Source: Micromonospora sp. MW-13
Lineage (GTDB): Bacteria; Actinomycetota; Actinomycetes; Mycobacteriales; Micromonosporaceae
Direction of reading: 5' to 3'
Assembly: GCF_003434305.1 (NCBI RefSeq)
Contig: NZ_QKKX01000005.1
Location: 62,001 to 126,000, forward strand
DNA length: 64,000 nucleotides
The position numbers and the translations under genes are program-made. The notes under the pieces were generated by a model that made no database searches, was not told the DNA's origin, and saw only the letters and a list, made by a program, of their open reading frames with translations. Below, piece by piece: positions 57,543 to 64,000 of this stretch. Every line of letters begins with the position of its first letter. Position 1 is the first letter of the stretch.

Positions 57543-58745
57543 ATGCGCGTCGGCCTAGTGTGCGCGCACTCCGGCCCGTCGCGGTCCGCCGACGGTCCGG
57601 TGGTCGGCACGCGCGACCACATCGCGCGGGTCGCCGCCGAACTGGCCGGTCGCGGCCACGACGTGCATGTGTACGAGCGCCGTGACGATCCGGCGCTGCC
57701 GGCGACGCTGGAGCGCGACGGCTACCGGGTGGAGCGGGCCACGGTCGGCCCGGCCGCCCCGACGCCCACCGCCGAGTTGGTCCCGCACGTGGCCGAGTTC
57801 GGCCGCTGGCTGGCCGACCGGTGGTCCGGCGGGTGGATTCCGGACGTGGTGCACGGGCACTACTGGGTTGGCGGGCTGGCCGCCGCGCAGGCCGTACGGG
57901 AGACCGACATCCCGGTCGTGCAGACCTTCCACTCCCTCGGCGTGGAGCAGCTTCGCCACCTCGGCCCCCGCTACGACGGGCCGGGCACCCGGATCCCGCT
58001 GGAGCGGGCCCTGACCCGGGCGGTGGACATCGCGGTCGCCCAGTGCAACGACGAGGTCGACGAGCTGACCCGGATGGGGCTGCAACGCACGTCCGTGGCG
58101 ATGGTGCCCGCCGGGGTGGACACCGAGCAGTTCCACCCCGACGGGGAGGCGGCCCCGCGCGACCAGCGCCCCCGGATCCTCTCCGTCGGCGGACTGTCGC
58201 CCGGGCACGGGCAGGAGGACCTGGTCCGCGCGATGCGGCTGGTCGGCGACGCCGAACTGGTGATCGCCGGTGGGCCGCCGGTCGACCAGCTCACGCACCA
58301 CGCCGAGGCCCGCCGCCTGCGCGAGTTGGCCGAGCGCACCGGCATGGCCGACCAGGTGAAGCTCGTCGGCGCGGTGCCGCACGACCAGATGGCCACCTGG
58401 TACCGCTCGGCCGACGTGGTGGCCTGCACCCCGCACTACTCCTCGGCCGGCCGGGTGTCGCTGGAGGCGATGGCCTGCGGCGTGCCGGTCGTCGGGTACG
58501 CCATGGGCGGCATCGCCGACGCCGTGGTCGACGAGGTCACCGGGAAGCTGGTGCCCCCCGGCGACGTCCGGGCCCTGGGGGTGACCCTGCGCCGGCTGCT
58601 CGCCGACAACGCCGGCCGGTTCGCCTACGGGCACGCCGCGGTGGACCGGGTGCGGTGCAGCTACACCTGGGACCGGACGGCCGGCGCGCTGGAGCGGCTC
58701 TACGAGCGGGTGGTCGGCCGGCGCCGGCCGGTCGAAGCGGCGTAG
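57543..58745 (+). CDS. GT4-family glycosyltransferase
   Basis: A 400-residue GT-B enzyme. N-terminal Rossmann half with donor-independent loop DGPVVGTRDHIARVAAELA and DVVHGHYWVGGLAAA; C-terminal half with ILSVGGLSPGHGQEDLVRA, VGAVPHDQMATWYRSADV and the nucleotide-sugar-binding HYSSAGRVSLEAMACGVPVVGYAMGG (parts: SLEAMACGVPVV). It transfers sugar from a nucleotide donor with retention. ATG 57543 follows GGAGGTG. Its 3' end overlaps the convergent exporter gene by 46 bp. Confidence 0.9.
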   Translation: MRVGLVCAHSGPSRSADGPVVGTRDHIARVAAELAGRGHDVHVYERRDDPALPATLERDGYRVERATVGPAAPTPTAELVPHVAEFGRWLADRWSGGWIPDVVHGHYWVGGLAAAQAVRETDIPVVQTFHSLGVEQLRHLGPRYDGPGTRIPLERALTRAVDIAVAQCNDEVDELTRMGLQRTSVAMVPAGVDTEQFHPDGEAAPRDQRPRILSVGGLSPGHGQEDLVRAMRLVGDAELVIAGGPPVDQLTHHAEARRLRELAERTGMADQVKLVGAVPHDQMATWYRSADVVACTPHYSSAGRVSLEAMACGVPVVGYAMGGIADAVVDEVTGKLVPPGDVRALGVTLRRLLADNAGRFAYGHAAVDRVRCSYTWDRTAGALERLYERVVGRRRPVEAA

Positions 58746-59650
58746 CGGTCGCCGGCCGCCCGCCGGGCCGGGGCTCGGGCGGGCAGCAAACCCCGGTCGT
58801 GTTCCCGGGCCACCTCGTGGTGGTGCTGCGGCTCGGCGTACCTGGTCAGGCCGATCACCGCGGCCAGCGTGGTCAGGAAACCGAGCGCGGCCAGCCACTC
58901 CCGGCCGGGCCAGATCTTGTCGTTGAGCAGCAGCAGCCCCACGATCGCGGCGGGCACCGCCCCGGCCGCGTCCATCGCGGCGACCGCCGCCGTGGTCGAG
59001 CCGCGCTGCATGGCCAGGCCGAGCAGGAGCTGGCCGACCACCGAGTGGGCCACCAGCAGGTAGAGCAGCGGGTCCCGGACGAACCCCTCCACGGTGGTGG
59101 CGGAGGCGAGTGGGCGGGCCGCCACCGCGGCGGCGGAGAAGGCCAGTCCGGCGAGCGAGCCGAGCGCCACCGAGCCGGGCGCGCCGTGCAGGCGTACCGC
59201 GAAGACGCCGACCACGGCGATCACCGCCAGCGCCACGGCGAGCGCGACCAGGCCGGCGGTACCGAGCTGCCGGGACGGTGCCGGCTGCGCGGACAGCACC
59301 AGGCCGGTGATCCCGGCGAAGAGCAGCGCCAGCAGCCCGATCTCCGCCCTCGGCAGCCGCCACTTGAGCACCAGCACGCCGAGGATGGCGGTCACCCCCA
59401 GCCCGGCCGCCACGCTGGCCTGGACCAGGAACAGGGGCAGGTCCCGGCGGGCCAGGAAGGCCAGCACGAAGCCGGCGACCTGGCAGCCCAGCCCGACCAG
59501 GTACGTGCGGTGGCCGGCCAGCCGCAGCAGCAGCCCGGGGTCGAAGGTGTGGTGCAGGGTGGTCCGCGCCGCGGCGACGGACTGGAGGAGGTTGGCGATG
59601 CCGTACGCGACGATCATCGCCGCCAGGAAGCACCAACCGGAGGACACCAC
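58700..59650 (-). CDS. DMT-superfamily membrane protein (EamA-like)
   Basis: A 316-residue membrane protein with nine to ten transmembrane helices, the first being WCFLAAMIVAYGIANLLQ. The layout fits actinobacterial EamA-like or magnesium-transporter-NIPA-like DMT proteins. The C-terminal 35 residues are Arg-rich and cytosolic. Start GTG 59648-59650 is fixed by TATCCT 6 bases upstream, inside the 26-bp gap after hisN. Substrate unknown. Confidence 0.82.
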   Translation of the reverse strand: MVSSGWCFLAAMIVAYGIANLLQSVAAARTTLHHTFDPGLLLRLAGHRTYLVGLGCQVAGFVLAFLARRDLPLFLVQASVAAGLGVTAILGVLVLKWRLPRAEIGLLALLFAGITGLVLSAQPAPSRQLGTAGLVALAVALAVIAVVGVFAVRLHGAPGSVALGSLAGLAFSAAAVAARPLASATTVEGFVRDPLLYLLVAHSVVGQLLLGLAMQRGSTTAAVAAMDAAGAVPAAIVGLLLLNDKIWPGREWLAALGFLTTLAAVIGLTRYAEPQHHHEVAREHDRGLLPARAPARRAAGDRYAASTGRRRPTTRS

Positions 59651-59662
59651 CTGGCGAGGATA
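59651..59662 (-). promoter_or_regulatory. Leaderless promoter -10, TATCCT
   Basis: Minus strand: TATCCT (59662 down to 59657), 6 bases, GTG 59650. It lets the exporter gene be expressed separately from hisN although only 26 bp separate them. Confidence 0.55.
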
Positions 59663-59676
59663 GAGGCTGGCGGCGT

Positions 59677-60495
59677 TCAGCGCGCGGCCGGCCGACCCAG
59701 CCTGCCCAGGACGTCGGCGTGCAGCCGGCCGTTGCTGGCCACCGCGCTGTGCTCCCCGGCCGCGTCGCCGCCGGGGGCGGGCCGGCCGGCCAGGTCGGTG
59801 AGCGTCCCACCCGCCTCGGTGACGATCGGCACCAGCGCGGCCACGTCCCACAGGGACAGCTCCGGCTCGACCATCACGTCCAGCGCCCCCTCGGCCAGCA
59901 GCATGTAGCCGTAGAAGTCGCCGTACGCCCGGCTGCGCCAGGTGTCCCGCATGAGCTGGAGCACCGGCTCCAGCAGGCCGGCGTCCTCCCAGCCGGACAG
60001 GGACGAGTAGCAGAAGCTGGCGTCGGCGAGCCGGCTCACCCCGGAGACCCGGATCGGGGCGCCGTGGGCGGCGTCCGGGCCCGCGTACGCGCCCTCGCCG
60101 AGGGCGGCCCACCAGCGCCGGCCCAGCGCCGGCGCGGAGACCAGCCCGAGCACCGGGCGGTCCCCCTCCAGCAGGGCGATCAGGGTCGCCCAGACCGGCA
60201 CCCCCCGGACGAAGTTCTTGGTGCCGTCGATCGGGTCGACCACCCAGCGCCGCCCGCCCGGCCCGGCGGCGGGCTGCTCGCCGTACTCCTCGCCGAGCAG
60301 GCCGTCGCCGGGGCGCCGCTCGGTCAGCAGCGCGCGGATCTTCCGCTCGACGGCGGTGTCGGCGTCGGAGACCGGGGTCAGGTCCGGCTTCGCCTCGACG
60401 CGCAGGTCGAGGGCGCGGAACCGGGCCGTGGAGATTTCGTCCGCCCGGTCGGCGAGCAGGTGGGCGAGGGCGAGGTCGTCGGCGTACCCGGTCAT
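59677..60495 (-). CDS. hisN: Histidinol-phosphatase, inositol-monophosphatase fold
   Basis: A 272-residue IMPase-family enzyme. Metal-binding motifs LLGEEYGE, WVVDPIDGTKNFVRG and LSLWDVAALVPIVTEAGG are all present. In actinobacteria this group supplies histidinol-phosphate phosphatase of histidine synthesis; the sequence YSSLSGW and GDFYGYMLLAEG fit HisN better than inositol monophosphatase. Start ATG 60493-60495 has TACCGT 7 bases upstream. Confidence 0.9.
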   Translation of the reverse strand: MTGYADDLALAHLLADRADEISTARFRALDLRVEAKPDLTPVSDADTAVERKIRALLTERRPGDGLLGEEYGEQPAAGPGGRRWVVDPIDGTKNFVRGVPVWATLIALLEGDRPVLGLVSAPALGRRWWAALGEGAYAGPDAAHGAPIRVSGVSRLADASFCYSSLSGWEDAGLLEPVLQLMRDTWRSRAYGDFYGYMLLAEGALDVMVEPELSLWDVAALVPIVTEAGGTLTDLAGRPAPGGDAAGEHSAVASNGRLHADVLGRLGRPAAR

Positions 60496-60508
60496 GCCGG
60501 AGACGGTA
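60496..60508 (-). promoter_or_regulatory. Leaderless promoter -10, TACCGT (hisN)
   Basis: Minus strand: TACCGT (60508 down to 60503), 7 bases, ATG 60495. Confidence 0.6.
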
Positions 60509-60557
60509 GCGGCGGCCAGGTCTGGCCCGGTCGGGTGGGTCGCGCCCGGCTGGCGGA

Positions 60558-61691
60558 TCACGACCCGGCGAGCGGGTCGCCGGGGTTGCGCTGGTCGGGC
60601 TCGCGCGCGTCGCCCTCCCCGGACCGGGAGGCCAGCAGCCGGCGGTACGAGGCCAGCCGGCGGGCGTCGGCCTTGCCGGCGGCCACCCAGGCGTCCAGCG
60701 CGCAGCCGGCCTCGTCGGCGGTGTGCGGGCAGTTCACCGGGCAGTCGACCGTCCCCTCGACCAGGTCGGGGAAGCCGTGCAGCAGGCTGTCCGCCGAGAC
60801 GTGCGCCAGCCCGAAGCTGCGCACCCCCGGGGTGTCGACGATCCAGCCCGGGTCGGTGTCCCCGCCCGGGCGGGGCGGCAGCCGCAGGGCCACCGCGCTG
60901 GTCGAGGTGTGCCGGCCCCGGCCGATCGCGCTGACCACGCCCACCGCCCGGTCGGCGTCCGGGACGAGGCGGTTGACCAGCGTCGACTTGCCCACCCCGG
61001 AGTGCCCCACCAGCACCGACACCCGCCCGGCGAGCAGGTCGCGCAGCGCGTCGAGGTCGGAGTCGGGTCGGACCAGCACGTACGGCAGCTCCAGCTCGGC
61101 GTAGTACCCGAGCACCTGCTCGGGGCCGGCCAGGTCGGCCTTGGTCAGGCAGAGCAGCGGCTCGATGTCCGCGTCGTACGCGGCCACCAGGCAGCGGTCG
61201 ATGAACCCGGTTCGCGGCGGCGGGTCGGCCAGCGCGCTGACGATCACGAGCTGGTCGGCGTTGGCCACCACGACCCGCTCCAGCCGCCCCTCGGCGGTGT
61301 TCTCGTCGTCGTCGGCGGTGCGCCTCAGCACCGAGCTGCGCTCGGCGATCCGGACGATCCGGGCCAGCGCCCCGGCCGCCCCGGAGGTGTCGCCGACCAG
61401 GCCCACCCGGTCGCCCACCACCACCGACTTGCGGCCCAGCTCCCGGGCCCGCATGGCGGTCACCAGCGGGGCGTCCGGGCCGGCGTCGGGCAGGACGCAG
61501 GTGTAGCGGCCCCGGTCGACGGCGATGACGAGGCCGTCGACCGCGTCCTCGTGCCGGGGTCGGGTCCGGGTGCGTGGGCGCGAGGACTTCCCGGGCCGGA
61601 CCCGCACGTCGTCCTCGTCGTACTCCCGCCGTTTGGTCGCCAGGACGTCCCCCCGCCGTGTCAGCTCTTTCCGGTCACCATCGCCGACCAT
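60558..61691 (-). CDS. rsgA: Ribosome small-subunit-dependent GTPase A
   Basis: A 377-residue circularly permuted GTPase (motif order G4-G1-G3): LCLTKADL, then VGHSGVGKSTLVN, then WIVDTPGVRSFG. An OB-fold precedes (GLVIAVDRGRYTCVL) and a zinc site follows (DCPVNCPHTADEAGC). It checks late maturation of the 30S subunit. The 40 N-terminal residues are basic and actinobacteria-specific. Start ATG 61689-61691 overlaps the aroA 3' end by 31 bp, so the two are co-transcribed. Confidence 0.92.
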   Translation of the reverse strand: MVGDGDRKELTRRGDVLATKRREYDEDDVRVRPGKSSRPRTRTRPRHEDAVDGLVIAVDRGRYTCVLPDAGPDAPLVTAMRARELGRKSVVVGDRVGLVGDTSGAAGALARIVRIAERSSVLRRTADDDENTAEGRLERVVVANADQLVIVSALADPPPRTGFIDRCLVAAYDADIEPLLCLTKADLAGPEQVLGYYAELELPYVLVRPDSDLDALRDLLAGRVSVLVGHSGVGKSTLVNRLVPDADRAVGVVSAIGRGRHTSTSAVALRLPPRPGGDTDPGWIVDTPGVRSFGLAHVSADSLLHGFPDLVEGTVDCPVNCPHTADEAGCALDAWVAAGKADARRLASYRRLLASRSGEGDAREPDQRNPGDPLAGS

Positions 61692-62962
61692 AGTGCCGGA
61701 AACTCCGGCATGGTCTTCGAGGTGCACGACACGTCGTCAAGTTCGACGCCGGGGACGGCGAGCCCGGTCACCGCGGCGGCGTGCGCCATCCGGTGGTCGT
61801 GGTACGTGCGGAACGTCCCGCCGCGCAGCGGTCGGGGGCGGATCTCCAGCCCGTCGGCGGACTCGGTGAGGTCCGCGCCGAGTCCGGCGAACTCGCGGGC
61901 GAGCGCGGCGATCCGGTCGGTCTCGTGCCCCCGGATGTGCGCGACGCCGGTGAACCGCGACGGCGAGTCGGCGAGCATGGCGAGCGCGGTCAGCGCCGGG
62001 GTCAGCTCGCTGACGTCGGAGAGGTCGGCGTCGATCCCGTGCACCGTGCCGGTGCCGCGCACGGTCAGGCCGGTGGTGGTGAGGGTCACCTCGCCGCCCA
62101 TCCGGGACAGCAGGGCGCGGAGCTGCTCGACCGGCTGGGCGCTGCTGCGCGGCCAGCCCCGCAGCGTCACCTCGCCCCCGGTGACCAGCGCGGCGGCGAA
62201 GAACGGCACCGCGCCGGAGAGGTCCGGCTCGATCTCCCAGCCCCGCCCGCTCAGCGGACCCGGCTCGACGACCCAGACGTCCGGGACGCTGTCGTCGACG
62301 GCCGCCCCGGCGGCCCGCAGCATCTGCACGGTCATCCGCAGGTGCGGCGCGGACGGGACCGGCGGGCCGACGTGCCGGACCACCACGCCCCGGTCGAAGC
62401 GGGGCGCGGCCAGCAGCAGGCCGGAGACGAGCTGGCTGGAGGCGGAGGCGTCGATCACCACCTCGCCGCCGGCCACCCGGCCGGCACCGAACACGGTCAG
62501 CGGCAGGCTGCCGGTGGTCGGGGTCTCGACCCGCACCCCGAGGGTGCGCAGCGCCCCGATCAGCGGGCCGAGCGGCCGGGTGCGGGCCTGCGGGTCGCCG
62601 TCGAAGGTGACCCGCCCGTCGGCGAGGCCGGCGACCGGCGGCACGAACCGCATGATGGTGCCGGCCAGGCCGACGTCGACGTGTGCCGGGCCGGCCAGCG
62701 GGTGCGGCCGGACCAGCCACCGGTCGTCGTCCGCGATCGACATGTGCGCGCCGAGTGCCCGCAGCCCGCCGGCCATCAGCTCGGTGTCCCGGGCCCGCAG
62801 TGGCCCGGCCAGCGTGGAGGGACCGCTGGCCAGCGCGCTGAGCACCAGCGCGCGGGCGGTCATCGACTTGGAGCCGGGCAGCCGCAGCGTGGCCACCACC
62901 GGATCGGACGCGGTCGGAGCGGTCCACGGCTGTAACGGCCGGGTCGCGGTCGGAATCCCCAC
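61661..62962 (-). CDS. aroA: 3-phosphoshikimate 1-carboxyvinyltransferase (EPSP synthase)
   Basis: A 433-residue EPSP synthase of the shikimate pathway. Visible: LPGSKSMTARALVLSALASG (phosphate-binding Lys-Ser), DVGLAGTIMRFVPPVA, RPLGPLIGALRTLG, and HDHRMAHAAAVTGLAVPG near the C-terminus. The PEP loop reads AGTIMRF where E. coli has NAGTAMRP. GTG 62960-62962; CAGAAT 6 bases upstream may be a leaderless -10. First gene of an aroA-rsgA-(hisN) run on the minus strand. Confidence 0.93.
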   Translation of the reverse strand: MGIPTATRPLQPWTAPTASDPVVATLRLPGSKSMTARALVLSALASGPSTLAGPLRARDTELMAGGLRALGAHMSIADDDRWLVRPHPLAGPAHVDVGLAGTIMRFVPPVAGLADGRVTFDGDPQARTRPLGPLIGALRTLGVRVETPTTGSLPLTVFGAGRVAGGEVVIDASASSQLVSGLLLAAPRFDRGVVVRHVGPPVPSAPHLRMTVQMLRAAGAAVDDSVPDVWVVEPGPLSGRGWEIEPDLSGAVPFFAAALVTGGEVTLRGWPRSSAQPVEQLRALLSRMGGEVTLTTTGLTVRGTGTVHGIDADLSDVSELTPALTALAMLADSPSRFTGVAHIRGHETDRIAALAREFAGLGADLTESADGLEIRPRPLRGGTFRTYHDHRMAHAAAVTGLAVPGVELDDVSCTSKTMPEFPALWSAMVTGKS

Positions 62963-63050
62963 GGTGACATTCTGCCGTGTCCCGCCCCGGCTCGGCGGGC
63001 CGGCGGGTCCGCTCCCGGTTGGCGGGACAGCCGAACGCGGCGCGGGACGT

Positions 63051-63063
63051 TAGCGTGTGCCCC
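63051..63063 (+). promoter_or_regulatory. Leaderless promoter -10, TAGCGT
   Basis: TAGCGT at 63051-63056, 7 bases, ATG 63064; no ribosome-binding site. Confidence 0.6.
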
Positions 63064-63771
63064 ATGTGCGGGAGGTACGCGACGACCCGGGGCGCGGGTG
63101 AGCTGAGCGGGCTGTTCGAGTCGTACGACGAGACCGACGGCCGCGTCCGGTCGAGCCACAACGTGGCGCCCACCTCCGCCGTGCCGCTGGTCCGGCTCTC
63201 CGCCGAGGGGCACCGGGTCCTGTCCGCCGGCCGCTGGGGGTTCCTGCCGCCGTGGTCGCGCTCGCCGGGCGACGGGGCCCGGATGATCAACGCGCGGGCC
63301 GAGACGGTGGCCACCAGCCGGGCGTACGCGCCCGCGTTCGCCCGCCGCCGCTGTCTGGTCCCCGCCGACGGCTGGTACGAGTGGGTCCGCCGGCCGGAGG
63401 GCGGCCGGCGGGCCTACTACATGACCCCGGCCGACGCCTCCGTGCTCGCCCTGGCGGGCATCTGGACGACCTGGCAGGGGCCGGCCGGGCCCGTGCTGAC
63501 GTTCAGCGTGCTGACCACCGCTGCCGTCGGCGAACTGGCCGAGGTGCACGAGCGGATGCCGCTGCTGCTGCCCCGGGAGCGCTGGGCGTCCTGGTTGGGG
63601 CCCGTGGACGACCCGGCCGTGCTGCTCGCCCCGCCCGCCGCCGACTGGCTGGCCGGCCTGGAGGTCCGGCCGGTCGGGTCGGCGGTCGGCAACGTCCGCA
63701 ACGACGGGCCGCAGTTGACCGCCCGGGTGCCGGCGCAGACCGCGCTGACCGGGGACATCACGCTTTTCTGA
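63064..63771 (+). CDS. SRAP/HMCES-family protein (YedK)
   Basis: A 235-residue SOS-response-associated peptidase-fold protein. Cys2 follows the initiator Met (MCGRYA) and becomes the catalytic N-terminus that crosslinks to abasic sites in single-stranded DNA. Other family residues: Asn in SHNVAPTSAVP, Glu in INARAETV, and His in EVHERMPLLL. Start ATG 63064 must be right because Cys2 has to be N-terminal; the longer frame upstream is rejected. Divergent from aroA. Confidence 0.95.
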   Translation: MCGRYATTRGAGELSGLFESYDETDGRVRSSHNVAPTSAVPLVRLSAEGHRVLSAGRWGFLPPWSRSPGDGARMINARAETVATSRAYAPAFARRRCLVPADGWYEWVRRPEGGRRAYYMTPADASVLALAGIWTTWQGPAGPVLTFSVLTTAAVGELAEVHERMPLLLPRERWASWLGPVDDPAVLLAPPAADWLAGLEVRPVGSAVGNVRNDGPQLTARVPAQTALTGDITLF

Positions 63772-63913
63772 CAAGCGACGAAGCACATTGTCGCGGACTG
63801 ATTCGCCAGGGTTGCGCCGGATCGTCGACCGCCTTTTTAGTCATTCTTCCCGCGAGACCCTTGTCCCCGTGTCCGGAAGTGCGATACAACACAGCGCCGG
63901 TAGTGGGCGACGA

Positions 63914-63928
63914 TTCGCACGGTGCGAA
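63914..63928. promoter_or_regulatory. Perfect palindrome TTCGCAC-G-GTGCGAA (candidate operator)
   Basis: Seven-base arms with one central base, 43 bp before the ATG of the gene that runs off the window. Position suits an operator. Confidence 0.45.
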
Positions 63929-63971
63929 CGCCGCCCATCGATCTTTCCGGTCCCACGGGGGAGGTGGGTGG

Positions 63972-64000
63972 ATGACACGGGCGCGTATGCCCCGCCCGCA
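63972..64000 (+). CDS. Start of an unidentified gene, truncated by window edge
   Basis: ATG 63972 with GGGGGAGG 7-14 bases upstream opens MTRARMPRP and runs off the window. Too short to identify. Confidence 0.5.

Overview
The window is very GC-rich DNA, densely coding on both strands, from a high-GC actinobacterium. Gene content points to the family Micromonosporaceae, most likely Micromonospora or a close relative: mycothiol-type mycoredoxin, AdnAB, a WhiB protein with an AT-hook, paired XRE/DUF5753 and DUF397 genes, an initiator tRNA without encoded CCA, and many GTG starts. There is no sign of a phage, plasmid, insertion sequence or CRISPR array; this looks like chromosomal backbone. The genus call is inference from gene content, not from a marker gene.

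Layout. 1-8.8 kb: the end of a membrane protein, a sugar O-acetyltransferase, a large secreted subtilase, the divergent lysine/peptidoglycan pair dapD-dapE, a 55-residue basic protein and two tandem LOG-family proteins. 8.8-18.5 kb: adnA-adnB (double-strand-break resection helicase-nuclease), cspA with a long leader, a DEAD-box RNA helicase. 18.5-23.1 kb: sulfonate module with ssuA-ssuB-ssuC-Rrf2 regulator on the minus strand and ssuD divergent on the plus strand; matching dyads lie upstream of both arms. 23.1-27 kb: two M16 peptidase subunits (one active, one without the zinc motif) and nudC. 27-30.4 kb: DUF397 / XRE-DUF5753 pair and an MFS transporter. 30.4-37.1 kb: mycoredoxin, uvrD2, whiB7 with an attenuator leader and upstream ORF, an ABC1-family kinase, a ThiF-like E1 enzyme and a small zinc ribbon. 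37.6-44.9 kb: SprT/YgjP-like metallopeptidase, a hypothetical protein, DUF2342 zinc hydrolase, PDZ/Lon-type protease, UPF0182 membrane protein and the initiator tRNA. 45-51.4 kb: orphan sugar-type binding lipoprotein, purC, an XRE-DUF5753 gene broken by an in-frame TAG with its intact DUF397 partner, glpK, and a divergent PRPP-synthetase-like gene. 51.4-58.7 kb: HATPase anti-sigma-like protein, a NarL-type two-component pair, GNAT, DUF5709, STAS-HATPase fusion, SDR and a GT4 glycosyltransferase. 58.7-64 kb: DMT-type exporter, hisN, rsgA, aroA, HMCES/YedK, and the first codons of another gene.

The block from adnAB through nudC, mycoredoxin, uvrD2, whiB7, ABC1 kinase, DUF2342, PDZ protease and UPF0182 matches, from memory, the gene neighbourhood of Mycobacterium tuberculosis Rv3193c-Rv3202c, so DNA repair, thiol redox, NAD turnover and antibiotic-stress control sit together here by long-conserved synteny.

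A recurring theme is leaderless initiation: at least a dozen genes have a TANNNT -10 box exactly 6-8 bases before the start codon and no Shine-Dalgarno sequence. The extreme case is dapD/dapE, where the two -10 boxes overlap on a shared TA step and the whole 24-bp spacer is symmetric. No wholly new enzyme system was recognised; the most interesting signals are regulatory and structural: the dapDE promoter, paired TTCCTA-N9-TAGG dyads in the ssu divergon, a phased cluster of three DnaA boxes, a 22-bp-period triple hairpin after cspA, and the whiB7 attenuator.
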